Source: Ascaphus truei (lineage: Eukaryota; Chordata; Amphibia; Anura; Ascaphidae). From it: 64,000 nt of DNA. Below, in pieces: positions 44,548 through 61,200 of the stretch. The stretch covers positions 216,340,761-216,404,760 of the forward strand of contig CM071568.1 in assembly GCA_036426205.1 (NCBI GenBank), in the 5' to 3' direction. The first letter of the stretch is position 1; each line of letters begins with the position of its first letter. The notes under the pieces are model-generated. The model had not been told where the DNA came from and ran no database searches. It saw nothing but the letters and a program-made list of their open reading frames with translations. The translations under genes were made by a program, and so were the position numbers.

Positions 44548-45600
44548 AGTGTCAAGTGATTTTCAACCCTCAAGGGTTCCGCAGCCGACATGGGAGAGAG
44601 CTGGGACAACTGTCCCAACTGTCCTAGGCCAGGCAGTGGCCCACCAGCAGCGGTGTCCCGGTGTTCAATTAAATTCCCTCCACCGGTCAGCGTCGAAAGT
44701 GAGGTCCGGCTTCCGACAGACCAGAGGAGAGAGCTATTGACTGGGCAAGCACCAGAGGCCTCGTTGCCCCAAGATAAGATTGTTGTGGAGGGGGGGGTGG
44801 GGAGTTGTGGAGAGTGAGACAGGAAGAGAGGGAGGTGGAGGAGTGAGGAAGAGAGAGGGGTGAAGAAAGAGGAGGGACTGAGAGGGAGACGCACGAGAGG
44901 GGGGAGTGGAAGGGACGAAGGGTTATGGGTGAAGAGAGAGTGGGGAAGAGAGAGAGAAGAGTGTGATAGAAGAGAGGGGGTGAGTGTGAGAGGGGGTGTG
45001 AGGGGTGTAAGAGGGGAAGAGTGGGGTGTAAGAGGTGGAGAGAGAGAGAGGAGTGAGAGTGATGAAGAGAGGAGCATGTGAAAGAGTGTGAGAGGAGAAG
45101 AGAGAGGGGGAGTGAGAGGAGAGAGAATTGTGAGGGGGGAGTGTGATAGGGGAAGAGAGGGGGATTATGAGACAGGAAGAAATAGGGGGTTGGAAGAGGG
45201 GAAGAGAGAGGAGTGTAAGAAGGGAAGAGAGAAGGGGGAGTGTGAGAAGGAAAAAGAGGGGGCATGTGAAAGGGGAAGAGAGGGTGGAGTGTGAGGGGAA
45301 GAGAGGAGTGTTAGGGGAAGAGGGGGTGTAAGAGGGGAAGAGGGGAAATGTGTGAAGGGAAGAGGTGGGTGAAAGGGGAAAGAGAGGGGAAGTTGGACTG
45401 TTGGGGGGGAAAGGGGGGAAAGAGAGAGATGGGCTGGGGATGGGGAGAAGAAAAAAACGGTGGGGAGAAGAAAAAAACGGTGGGGAGAAGAAAAAAACGG
45501 TGGGGAGAAGAAAAAAACGGACGAGGGGTAGGGTGAAGAAGACGCATAGGACTGGGGAGAGTAGAGACGGATGAGGGAAAGAGAACTGGATGAGCAATTC
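44548..45600. mobile_element. hAT-type terminus followed by long purine-rich array
   Basis: AAGTGATTTTCAACCCTCAAGGG at 44549 matches the hAT terminus family of 15930 with a changed first base. The following 44800-45560 is GGGAAGAGAGAGG-type purine-rich simple sequence, the strand complement of the CT cores in the two related elements. A right terminus was not found. Confidence 0.45.
45441..45520. repeat. 20-bp perfect tandem repeat, four copies
   Basis: TGGGGAGAAGAAAAAAACGG is repeated exactly four times with no substitutions, so this array is young within an older purine tract. Confidence 0.98.
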
Positions 45601-45744
45601 GATACATTACAACTTTCTCAGCCCATGGTGTGCTGAAGAGCTACAAAAGATTTTCATTTGGAATATTGTCAGCTGCAGAATTTCTCCAGGATACAATCTG
45701 GCAAGTGATACAACCGATAAAAAAAACTTTTAATTAGTGATGAT

Positions 45745-46510
45745 TGTGACGATAGCCTGTCACCGGTATTAAGATCACACAAAATAACTGGGTTTGAACT
45801 GAACGAGGCTTAGATATAATAAATTGTATTTATTCCTTTGGATAGGTGAACACACGATATAATACAGTAACAGACAAGAAGTACACTTACTTTGGGGATG
45901 GGGGATGAGAAGTATGAAGCATAGCAATTCTCTCGCAATCAGGTAACAATTCAGATGATATCAGAAGACAAAGGATAAAGGGTGGACAACAGTTTATAAA
46001 CCTTTTGTGCCCTATCCTTAACATTAAGTACAGGTGATTGGTCTTCAATTAACTCTAGCCACTCGTTAACGTGGGAACACATTTTGATACATGCCCCCCT
46101 GCTAGCTGGAACATGCGCAGTAGAGCTCTGGGGTCTCATTTCTGTAACCCCTCCTCTGCATCAGGAATGCCAGCTAGTCTACCAGATTGGATTCCTGGCA
46201 GGATATTCTTTGTTGTGAGGTGTGAAATGGAACACTTGAAGACTGCTCTGGTTTGACTAATCTCCGCCCTCATGCAAACAGTGGAGGTGACAAAATCCTT
46301 TGAACCATACTTAAGTCCTAGACATTGGGTCGCCTTTCTGGCCATATGCTACCCTGGTATGCAAAGGAATTTCCTCTGGGTTTTACCCATACCTTGGAAC
46401 ACAGTATGAACGATAAAACATAAACATATTAAAATATCCGGTTCCGTTGGGTCCAGCAGGTCCAAACTTTCCAGTTCTCAATGCCGGAACTGGGACACCC
46501 TATGGTCCAA
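45745..46510 (-). mobile_element. LTR (family A), opposite-strand copy of 23033-23802
   Basis: Begins (plus strand) TGTGACGATAGCCTGTCAC and runs parallel, reversed, to the other copy up to ACACCCTATGGTCCAATTT. On the minus strand AATAAA lies about 90 bp before the CA end. The element probably continues to about 47510. That extension contains many short palindromes around TCAATGG and the coding-like but unrecognised frames at 46787-47265. Confidence 0.65.
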
Positions 46511-47547
46511 TTTGCGACTTGCTACGACCTTCGGAACCAGAGATATACAAATACACTTAAAACCGTTTCCTATTTTAATACAAAAAACTCCGCTGTAAAT
46601 TAAATCACGTTTTTTCACTAAATCCCCATTGAAAACAACGGGCTCTGCCGCAATAGACTTTCAATGGCAAACTGCCGCCGTTAGCGGCTATGGGAATCCG
46701 CCGCCATAGACTTTCAACGGGGCTGCGCCGCCGTTGAAGTCAATGGGGGTTTTCCGCCATAGCCGGTCAATGGAGATTGGCCACCATTGGAGTCTATGGG
46801 AAAAGTCCCGTACTTTCAAGGGGGTCCATACTCCGTCGTGTTGGTCCAAGAGGGTCAAGGATGGTTCTGCAGCGATGCCGGAGCAGTGACTACAGATACC
46901 CCAAACCCTGATCCTCTGGACCCTCCGGAACCGGAGCTATGGATTACCAACTTTCAGCTTTTCACACTTAATAAGTGATCAAATCTCTCCTATTGAAAAT
47001 GTATCCGCTTTGCGGTTTTGCAGTTTGGACGGCAGCCAACTCGTTCCTGGAAAGCTCTTTCGAGGATTCTCCATTGAAGTCAATGGGCCCATTGACTTAC
47101 AATGGGAAACCGCCGCTCCTCCTCTCGGACGCCATCTGCTGGTCTTCACAGGAAACAGGACTCAAACAGCAAGATTCGCCATTGAAACACATGGAGTCCC
47201 AATGGCGGCCTATGGGAGCCTGCAAAATGGTGCCTGAAAAGGCGGGAAAATTACGCAATCACTAAACAACTATTAACCCTTGTGCTCCCAGATGGATCCT
47301 AGTGTGTGTGATGCAGACACTGATTAAACCAGATGTTACAATAAAACAGGGGAACGGGAATACACATTTACATGTCATAACAAGGGTTAAATCACAGTTC
47401 TGGACCTCAGCCCAGTTAACCCCTTGTCTCCCTGGTGAGGTCAGAGGATGGCCAAATGGGGTGTAACCCCTTTAATCCCGGGCCACCCCCTCTCTCCCTC
47501 TACAATGATATCCTGGGGTATGGAGCCACGCGGTCCGAGCATGATTA

Positions 47548-47835
47548 AGCTCGTATAGCTGTTTGAATGTCTCCACAAGCACAACCTTAACTTAAATAAA
47601 GAAAAATGTCAGTTTCCACAGACAGGACTAAAGTTTGTGGTCACATTTCCTCCTCTTCTGGAGTACAACTAGATCCCAGTAAAGTGCAAGTCACCCAGAA
47701 TGCTGAGAGACAAAGTACTGCCACAGATGTTAAATAATTTCTGTGAATGGTCACCTAATGGGGTAAATTCATCAAGGATTTTGTCACACACAGCATCTTT
47801 AAGAGAACTCACGAAACAGCACATGCCGAGGCTTG
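47548..47835 (+). pseudogene. Ty3/Gypsy-type reverse transcriptase remnant
   Basis: The frame reads LFECLHKHNLNLNKEKCQFP then QTGLKFV, followed after a stop by KFIKDFV and, one frame over, TASLRELTKQHMP. The pattern HxLxLNxEKCxF...LKFxG and, about 50 residues later, xKFIxD...LRxLTKK is the end of Gypsy RT and the RT/RNase H connection. At least one stop and one frameshift. Orientation is opposite to the adjacent LTR. Confidence 0.6.
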
Positions 47836-48589
47836 CCCTGTAGTAGTTAGTGGGACCGCAGCCTAAGACTGCAAAACTGCTGGCTAGTAACTGGGGTGTT
47901 TCAAGTAATAACCATCAAGCTAGATAGAGTTTAAGGCTGATGGCCTTCTTTTCACTAGTTCTCTATATCCCTTTATCACTAGCGGACGTGACCTGCCCAG
48001 GTTTGTCATGCAAGTTTCCTTAATGAGATTCTTTGTATTTGTTAGTGACTAGTTAGTGAGTCTTGCACAGTTCATCTGTTCTGGTAGTGTCATATATACC
48101 ATATCAAAATGTGGTTGATTAGCTTGCATGGATGATTTAAAAAGTGCTTACTTTGTTTTGTTTTGTTTTTTAATATAAAACTGCTTTAATATTTCTGTGA
48201 ACACCCAGTTTAGAAATTGTCCTGTGAAATATGTACACCTGATAGAGAAAATACTCAGAGAAATACTGTTTTTATTCATTACTTCTGTATGCATTTTCTG
48301 TTTGGCTTTGTAGTGCTTTGTAGTGCCAGCCCTTCATTTCATTCATTTCCATTTTGTCCACTTAACAGTTTTACATACTATTGCCTGTCTTTTTCAAGCT
48401 CCACTACCGCTGATAGGAGAACTAATTTTAGTTCTGGGTAGCGTGCTAATGTAATTAACCAAATCATCCAAAAGATTGGTTGACAAATAACCCAAATTGC
48501 CACATGCTATGAAAGAATTATCCATGTTCTCATACAGAAGATGAAACCATTTAGCTAGTTATATTATGCAAAGTGATTTAACTAAGCTA
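47836..48589. other. Intergenic DNA, no gene
   Basis: Nothing recognised. AT-rich with the short run GTTTTGTTTTGTTTTTT at 48152. Confidence 0.4.
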
Positions 48590-49476
48590 AATAGTGGGGA
48601 AGCTACTTGAAGATTTAACACAGGATAATATTCAGGAATACCTAATGGAAAACAAAAGTATTAGTAATAGTCAGCATTGAATTTATGAGGGATAGACATG
48701 CCAAACTAACCTTATTTGTTTCTTTGAGGAGGTAAGTAGGAATTTAGACCAGGGTAATGCAGTTGATGTGGTCTACTTAGATTTTGCAAGGGCTTTTGAT
48801 GCGGTTCCACGCAAGAGGTTAGTGTACAAAATAAAGCAAATTGGACTCAGTAATAATATATGCACCCGGATTGAAAACTGGTTTATGGACAGACAACAGA
48901 GGGTTGTCATAAATTGAACTTTTTCAGGTTGGGCTAAAGTTGTGAGTGGAGTATCTCAGGGATCGGTACTGGGAACCCCGCTTTTTAACTTGTTTATTAA
49001 TGACCTTAAGGTTGACATAGAGAGCAACGTCTCCATCTGTGCTGATGACACTAAATTGTGTAAGGTAGTAGAATCAGAGCAGGATGTAATTTCTCTCCAG
49101 ATGGACTTGGAGAGACTGGAAATTTAGACATGTAAATGGCAGTTGAGATTTAATGTAGATAAATGTAAGGTTATGCATTTGGGAAACAAGAATAAATAGG
49201 CAATTTACAAATTAAATAGGGATAAATATGGGGAAACCTTGATGGAGAAGGATTTAGGAGTGCTTGTAGACAGCAGGCTTAGCAATAGTGCCCAAAGTCA
49301 TGCAGTCTACAAGGCTCAATACATGGAGTTCAATAGGAGCAGCAAACAAGATCTTATCTTGCATTAAACAGGCAATGTATGGAAGGTAAGTAAACATAAT
49401 TATGCCCCTTTATAAAGCATTATTAATTAATAAGACCACACCTAGAATATGGAGTACAATTATGTATCTAGAGAAA
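48590..49476 (+). mobile_element. CR1 LINE, reverse transcriptase part 1
   Basis: The frame reads VYLDFARAFDAVPRKRLVYK, then IENWFMDRQQRVVIN, SGVSQGSVLGTPLFNLFIND and CADDTKLCKVVESEQDV. These are RT motifs including the catalytic ADD, with the Tyr of YADD replaced by Cys (many CR1 copies have FADD). LERLEI*TCKWQLRFNVDKCK and KDLGVLVDSRLSNSAQS follow. Stops at 48917 and 49125 show it is dead. It is 5' truncated near 48590 and continues at 50610. Confidence 0.85.
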
Positions 49477-50610
49477 GTATTGTATTGTATGTCTTTATTT
49501 TATAGCGCCATTAATGTACATAGCGCTTCACAGTAGTAATACATGTGGTAATCAAATAATTAACAGATAATATAAATTACAGATCATGGGAATAAGTGCT
49601 TCAGACATAAAAGTAACATTAAGGAAGAGGAGTCCATGCCCCGAGGAGCTTACAGTCTAATTGTTAGGTAGGGAGAACGTACACAGACAGTAGGAGGGAG
49701 TTCTGGTAAGTGCGTCTGCAGGGGGCCAAGCTTTATGTATCATGTGTTCAGAATATCCACAGTGCTATTCATATGCTTCTTTAAGCAAGTGTGTCTTAAG
49801 GTGGGTCTTAAAGGTGGATAGAGAGGGTGTTAGTCGGGTACTGAGGGGAAGGGCATTCCAGAGGTGTGGGGCAGTCAGTGAAAAAGGTTTAAGGCGGGAG
49901 AGGGCTTTAGATACAAAGGGGGTAGAAAGAAGACATCCTTGAGAAGAACGCAAGAGTCTGGATGGTGCATAACGAGAAATTAGGGCTGAGATGTAAGGAG
50001 GGGCAGAAGAGTGTAAAGCTTTAAAAGTGAGTAAAAGAATGGAGTGTGAGATGCGGGATTTGATCGGAAGCCAGGAGCGGGATTTCATGAGGGGAGATGC
50101 TGAAACAGATCTAGGAAAGAGTAGAGTGATTCTGGCAGCAGCGTTTAGGATAGATTGTAGGGGAGACAGGTGAGAGGCAGGAAGGCCGGACAGCAGGAAG
50201 TTACAGTAATCAAGACGGGAGAGAATGAGGGCCTGAGTCAGAGTTTTAGCAGTCGAGCAACAGAGGAAAGGGCGTATCTTTGTTATATTGCGGAGGAAAA
50301 AGCGACAGGTTTTAGAAATGTTTTGAATGTGAGGGGCGAATGTGAGAGAGGCACTGAAAGTACGATGGGAGAGGTAGGATGAGATCCAGGATAGAGCTTT
50401 GTTCCGAATACCAAGAGTATGGAGAATGTGAAGAAGAGGGTGGTGCACGGTGTCAAATGCTGCAGAGAGGTCGAGTAATATGAGCAGAGTGTAATGACCT
50501 CTGTCTTTGGCAGCATGGAGGTCGTCAGTTATTTTAGTGAGGGCTGTTTCCGTGGAGTGAGCAGTGCGGAAGCTAGATTGTAGAGGGTCTAGGAGAGAAT
50601 AGGTGTTGAG
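49477..50610 (-). mobile_element. L2/Rex-like LINE derivative lacking the RT catalytic core, nested in CR1
   Basis: The minus-strand ORF (49765-50661, 298 codons; the first ~16 lie in CR1) reads [38 protein letters not shown] and [11 protein letters not shown]. It then passes directly to [38 protein letters not shown] and [20 protein letters not shown]. The 120-130 residues with the GVPQGS and YADD motifs found in relatives are missing without a frame change. The 3' UTR carries CTATGTACATTAATGGCGCT and an ATACA tandem tail. The tails at 19826 and 24900 are the same family. Confidence 0.85.
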
Positions 50611-51100
50611 AAAATGGAAAGTGCAGAGAAGAGCTACAAAATTAATAAAGGGGATGGACAATCTGACTTATGTTGAGAGGCTAGCTAAATTAGATTTATT
50701 TACATTAGAAAAGAGGTGTCTAAGAGGGGATATGATAACTATATACAAATATATTCCGGGACAGTACAAGGAGCTTTCAAAAGAACTGTTCATCCCAAGG
50801 GCAGTACAAAGGACTTGGGGCCATCCCTTAAAGTTGGAGGAAAGGAGATTTCACCAGCAACAAAGGAAAGGGTTCTTTTACAGTAAAGGCAGTTAAAATG
50901 TGGAATTCATTACCCGTGGAGACTAATATAATAGATTTGTTAAAAAAAAAAAAGTTGGAAATCTTTTTAGAAAGGAGAGGTATACAGGGATATACCAAAT
51001 AAGTAAACATGGGAAGGATGTTGATCCAGGGAGTAATCTGATATCCAATATTTGGAGTCAGGAAGGAATTTATTTTTCCCCTTATGAGATATCATTAGAT
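50610..51100 (+). mobile_element. CR1 LINE, part 2 (C terminus and 3' UTR)
   Basis: Continues the CR1 frame with [40 protein letters not shown] and LKLEERRFHQQQRKGFF. The 3' UTR GGATGTTGATCCAGGGAGTA follows and is interrupted at 51101 by an LTR. Confidence 0.85.
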
Positions 51101-51105
51101 GATGT

Positions 51106-52661
51106 TGTCACGGGAGACCAAGTTATTTACACCTTTTTACCAGGATCATTCATTGAGGAAAACAAGGTACTGAAATAAATTGAAGTTTATTCACACAAAT
51201 TCGTTTACACACAATGATACACAAAATACAGACAAAACAACACTTACTTTGGGACCGGGGGTGAAAACTAGACTTTCCTAGGTGCAGGGAACCTAGAAGA
51301 TGTGTTTTACCCTGACCGGGACTTAGCCCAGAATCCCCTGGAATTCAAATCGGCATGAAATTCCACACCACTGGTACCTTCTCTTCTGATAACTAGGTCC
51401 TGCCTGACCACGAGTTACTCCAAATCCTCTGGAACTCAAATCAGCATAAAAACGCAGCCGCGTCTGCTACGTTCAATTTTGAGAACTTGGGAGAAAAAAG
51501 TTTGATTTTGTCTCAGGCAGGCTTTTCAGGCCTGAAATCGAAGCCGGTTGCTCTGCTATTCGCGCAGAAGCAACTTTGAAAAGCCCGCGCACGCTCTTAC
51601 TACCGGAGAACTACAAACTGATTGGCTCACAGATTCATTCACAAAACTCAGCAGCCAATCATTGCGTGGGAAAATGAACACGCAACCAATCAGAGCCAAG
51701 CCGTCTAGAAAAGCCGGGTTAGCGGGAAATCTGAAATAACCACCTTCTCCCTGGCTATAGCAATGCCACCCGCTGGGAGAGGCTCCACCAGGTCTGGCAG
51801 AGCAAGTGGCAGCCCGGACGACTGCCATTGATCTCTGGACATGGTACTCCGCCTTTCCCCACTGAGCAAATGCTATTCTCACCTCTGGCATCCTCTGACT
51901 GCTTTGAACGCCGATGTCCAGCAGACTTACCGGCGCCTATGGGTTAGCCTGATTGGACATCGGTTCCGAATGTAAAAACACATTACATTTAATAAAGTAT
52001 ATTTTAATACATTAAGGTATAGTTTAATATACTTGGGTAACAGGGGACAGAGAGACTAAGGTTGTAGTTTTATTTCTATCTGCCTTACTCCCCACACACT
52101 ATCTTTGGACTCATACTGGACTGAGTCCACCCTCAACCTTATATACGGTTGGGGCACCCACAAACCCTGCACTGGTTCTGGGTCTCCTTGGCACTAGCTG
52201 GGGTACCCCCCTTAACCTAGGGATTCCCTCAGCTATAGGGATACCTAATCATCCCTGTGCCTCATTCTCCTTTCTGGGCTGTGCTGTGCTGAAGCAGGGT
52301 ACCCTTGTGGTGAGTCGTGCTTGTGTTTTCAAGGGGAGATGTGCCTAGATGTATCCGAGAATCAGGCATGATTCCCAGGTACATTTATAGGGGAACCAAC
52401 AACGCCGGACCCCAACTTCCTAGGCAAATTGTTAATGGATCCTCCGCAAACCCACCCTTGAAACTCATATCCCTAGGAATGCTTTCTGGCATGTTCGGAA
52501 AGAGAAAAAACACAAAAATACTTTTATTAAAGGCAATACATTGAAAAGATACAATTTTACTGGGCCCAAGAGCTAACTCTTGGACCCTTATACACAGATC
52601 AGGGGTAACCAAAACAGGCTTAAAACTTTATTCGAGAGCCTGGTTACCCCCTACCGTCACA
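51106..52661 (-). mobile_element. Solo LTR (1.56 kb, family B) inserted in the CR1 3' UTR
   Basis: TGTCACGGGAGACC at the left and CTACCGTCACA at the right give inverted TGTCACGG / CCGTCACA tips. The flanks GATGT and GATAT form a 5-bp TSD with one change, and removing the insert restores the CR1 3' UTR. AATAAA about 85 bp inside the 51106 end on the minus strand sets the orientation. It shares CCCAAAGTAAGTGT-type sequence with family A. Confidence 0.75.
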
Positions 52662-52830
52662 GATATGTCACTGGGGTTTTATGTTTGCCTTCCTCTGGAT
52701 CAATACCGGATTGAGTAAGTACGGATATAGGATAACATATCTGTCTAAATTTAGCATAGGTGGAACATGATGGACGCATGTCTTTTTTCACCCTCATCTA
52801 CTATGTAACTTTGTAAAGAGTAGAACATGG
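52662..52830 (+). mobile_element. CR1 LINE, part 3 (3' end)
   Basis: TGTCACTGGGGTTTTATGTT, GCCTTCCTCTGGATCAATAC and CACCCTCATCTACTATGTAA complete the CR1 3' UTR. Confidence 0.8.
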
Positions 52831-53289
52831 TTAGACAGCCCTGCCAAACAAAATGATAGATGTGAACATTGTCCATGTAATAATTACCTATTAAAATACA
52901 GTACAATTTGCTGTTGTGTAGTCAAATGTGCAATGATCAACAAAAAATGTCGCATGTTTGTCTCCGATTTTGAGAAATTCATGAACAATGGTGTAAAGAT
53001 CTTTGTATCATTAAAGGTTCATACAATAACTATTCTGTAAAAACAGATGTCTAAAAAGGAGAAACAATAAATGTGTGACTATGGAAGTCTTGTAACTGGG
53101 TTTGTAAATAGAATAGTGGTTCCCCGACTTCCTACGGCTCCACCTCTTTGAAGATCCATACTCTAGCTTTTATATATAGACTAATACGAGATCACTTACA
53201 GTGGTGACTTTCCCTGTGGCCCCCAGTCTCCTCTCTCCCAGTCCCTTCCAACTTTCAGCCCTTTGGCATGAAGCTAGAGGGGGCAGAGA

Positions 53290-53311
53290 ACAGATGAGCT
53301 TGTGGAGTGTA

Positions 53312-53349
<38 letters not shown>

Positions 53350-53480
53350 GGAGAGAGGCAAATGAGGAGAGAACGGGGAATTAGGAGGGAAACAGAGGTG
53401 GGAAGAGTAAGATCAAGGGGCAGAGGTGGAACAGTGAGAGGGGGAGAGATCAGCACACACAGACAGGGGGATGGGGGGGG
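53290..53480. repeat. Purine-rich tract with poly-G of about 36
   Basis: An uninterrupted G run at 53312-53348 and a shorter one at 53476-53486, in AGGAGAG-rich sequence. Confidence 0.95.
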
Positions 53481-53486
53481 GGGGGG

Positions 53487-54561
53487 AAAGAGATCAGCAT
53501 AGAGAGGATCAGCACAGAGATGTTATGTGGGGCAAAAGATATGCATCATTGCATATCATGTTGCCCACCATTGATTTACAGATTGCATTTGCCAACATAG
53601 AGCCCATATTATGAAAACTAATACACCAACATTGGTACAATATATTACGGAAATGTATTGATCGGAATAAAATAAATGAAATAGGAGGCAATTTAGATGG
53701 AGTTATACTCAATTCTTTAATGGACATCGAGACAAGAATTAGTTTCCTTTTGCTCATTGATCTGAACTATTAATGTATTTACTATACTTTGAATTGGACA
53801 GCAAATAACCATTTGTCCACTGTAAAATCTCAGACGCAGCGATCCTTGCATTTCTATCATATTTAAGATATGTGCCGATCCCAAACATTTTCAAATGTCT
53901 TAAAGCAGCAATCCTGTCTATTTTACATTCAGAATATGTTTGTTCAACACTGAATTTGAACAGGGGAAAAAAAAAAAAAGTAGGATCCTCTGGAGTTTAG
54001 AACCTCCCCCTGCTCCTTAGAATCGCTGTAATGTTAACTCCCCAATGCCATTGCAACTTTCAGTCAGTTATGGGATTTGGTAGGGAAAATAATAATGGTC
54101 ATCAATTGAAAAACCATCAGAAACTAAACCAATAAGTATCTAGGTAACTAGAGGTCACCAGAGTGAAGGAGCAGGTCAAGAGTCCCCCCCTCAGACTGAA
54201 TTTTATAAAGCACTTTTCTTTATAAAGTATTATGCACATTAATGTTTGTTTAGATATTTTACACAGAATTACCTTTGTCCACTATGTGGTTTGAGGTGTG
54301 TATAATACACAGTTTAAGGGTTGTTTAACAACCTCATTATTGTATTTACATATCAGACCAGTCTGAACTGTGGCATAAGCAACAGCAATGATGTGTTTCT
54401 GTTTATTACTTTGCACACAGAAGTGTTTTGATAAGCATTAGAAAGTGTAAACTGTTTAGTGTTATGCAACACATTATACATTTGCCAAATAAAAGTATTA
54501 GCAGGGCCCTAATTTGTGTATTACATAATACAGTGACAGAGCAAGCCAGGGTGCCTTAAAC
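53487..54561. other. Intergenic DNA, no gene
   Basis: TTAAAGCAGCAATCCTGTC at 53898 is an isolated MITE terminus. Nothing else recognised. Confidence 0.4.
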
Positions 54562-54762
54562 CAGGGTTGTGCAAACTGGGGGGCGCAGCGGTAGCAGAGG
54601 CTCCGCGCTCTTCCCCCAAGGCATTTAAATTAATGTTGGGGAATCGCGTGAGGCCTCTGCAACGTCGCTTACCTAGTCTTCTCCGACGCATCGTCATTTG
54701 ACACCGAGAGCCAAGGTAAAGGAGGGGTGGTGCCACGAGCAGGGAAAGATTGTGCACCCCTG
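54562..54762. mobile_element. hAT MITE, perfect TSD CCTTAAAC
   Basis: CAGGGTTGTGCAAACTGG ... GATTGTGCACCCCTG with CCTTAAAC at 54554-54561 and 54763-54770. 201 bp, about 300 bp downstream of the RPL15 polyadenylation site. Confidence 0.9.
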
Positions 54763-55083
54763 CCTTAAACCTCTAGCACATGTTATGTGGTGCCTTGCTA
54801 AGGGACCTGTCAATCACCGCAGCGACCGGCTTCTGCTCTCAATGCTGTCAGGAGACATCATTCAGGATAAAATATTCCATGGAAAGTGTCCTTGCTATGG
54901 TCCTAAAAATCTACATGTACAAGTCACCAAAAAAGATTTGGTAAAATCACAGCTAAACGCACTCGAGACTTTACATTGTGTAACATTACCTTCACAATCT
55001 TTAAAAAAATAAAAGTTGTATATAAAGAAAAGTCACTACATTTTACAACAAAAATAAGAGCTTGTGTAGTCTTTTGCACAGGT

Positions 55084-55089
55084 TTTATT
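55084..55089 (-). terminator. RPL15 polyadenylation signal
   Basis: The minus strand reads AATAAA 31 nt past the stop codon. This gives a 3' UTR of roughly 50 nt, typical for ribosomal protein mRNAs. Confidence 0.8.
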
Positions 55090-55119
55090 CGAATGTGAAA
55101 TTTACAAGTACAATTTGGA

Positions 55120-60338
<5,219 letters not shown>

Positions 60339-61081
60339 CTAGGAGGACAACAAGTACAAAAGTGAGTGACCAAGCCCATCACCATTTAGCTTTACTTACT
60401 GGAACCATTTCTGATCCAAATTACCATTTAGACCTGACATCTTCAGTCTCAATATAGAGGCATTGAAAACTTTGATGCTCTCATTTATGTAATTATTTAA
60501 CTGCTATGGAACACACACACTTTAAGTTGCAAAGATCAGAAGCCTATCAGCCAAGCGTTAACTAAAGCTGGGCGTGGAAGGGTACACTGGCAGAACGCAA
60601 CCCCCATAAGAGAAAACACACAAGGCATTGCTTGCTAAAGATAAATATATTCCGCATACATAGGCAGAGTTGGTGGGTGCACCCCTGGCTGATTGCAGGC
60701 CTCTGTTTGCAGGTTTCGAGTAGCAGTGCAGTCACATCCTGTACAAGGGACGCCCCTGTCCAACTCTCACTCGCTCCGGCCGCACTCAGTCTCCCGGGCG
60801 CACGTGACTTTTGGAAGGCTCGCGCGGGGGGACTCTATCCCCGCGAGACGCCGCGTGCAGGGAAAGCCACGCCACCACATCGCTGACACCGGGGGTGCCA
60901 TTAACTGGTTAAATCACCATCAACGCACGCGAGAGTCACTCGGGAAGTGGCACGGCGTGGGAGAGGACAGGGAGGAGAGGCCAAGCGGCAACTATCCGGA
61001 GTCGGATGGCTTGTAAAAAGCCTCGATTGAGAGCGGATTGTATAAAGGGGGTTAAAGATTAGGACAGGCATACTCCATTAC

Positions 61082-61109
61082 CTGATGGGTCGGCAGCCGG
61101 AAAGGAAGG
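61082..61109 (-). promoter_or_regulatory. RPL15: RPL15 non-coding exon 1 with 5'TOP start
   Basis: The minus strand reads CCTTCCTTTCCGGCTGCCGA then CCCATCAG followed by GTAATGG, a good donor. The pyrimidine tract is a 5' terminal oligopyrimidine start expected of ribosomal protein mRNAs, which puts them under mTOR/LARP1 control. The exact first base (61105 or 61109) cannot be fixed from sequence. Intron 1 is 743 bp. Confidence 0.75.
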
Positions 61110-61200
61110 AAGGCTTTACCCAGAATCCCTTATGGCGCCGCCGAGAGCGTGACGACTTCCGGCCTCCCGGGAGAGGGCCGCTGGGAAATGTAGTTCCACG
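61110..61200 (-). promoter_or_regulatory. RPL15 promoter: ETS and ZNF143-type sites
   Basis: Directly upstream of the TOP start there is an ACTTCCGG ETS/GABP site (61155-61162). CTGGGAAATGTAGTT (61181-61195) is the reverse of the ZNF143/Staf half-motif ACTACATTTCCCAG. No TATA box is seen; ribosomal protein promoters are typically TATA-less with such sites. The same orientation-free sites could serve a divergent transcript to the right. Confidence 0.7.

Larger units (their letters stand above)
60740..61200. promoter_or_regulatory. CpG-rich island at the RPL15 5' end
   Basis: CpG dinucleotides are dense here (CGCGCGGGGG, CCGCGAGACGCCGCG, CACGTG) relative to the AT-rich flanks. It covers RPL15 intron 1, exon 1 and the promoter. 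Judged by eye; no observed/expected value was computed. Confidence 0.6.

Noticed and set aside
44502..45607. Ser/Pro/Leu- or Glu/Arg-rich ORFs of up to 224 codons
   Set aside because: Purine/pyrimidine simple sequence; composition alone explains them.
46787..47265. ORFs of 63-96 codons beside the family A LTR
   Set aside because: Sequence is full of TCAATGG palindromes and looks like LTR or repeat interior; not recognised as gag, pol or host protein.
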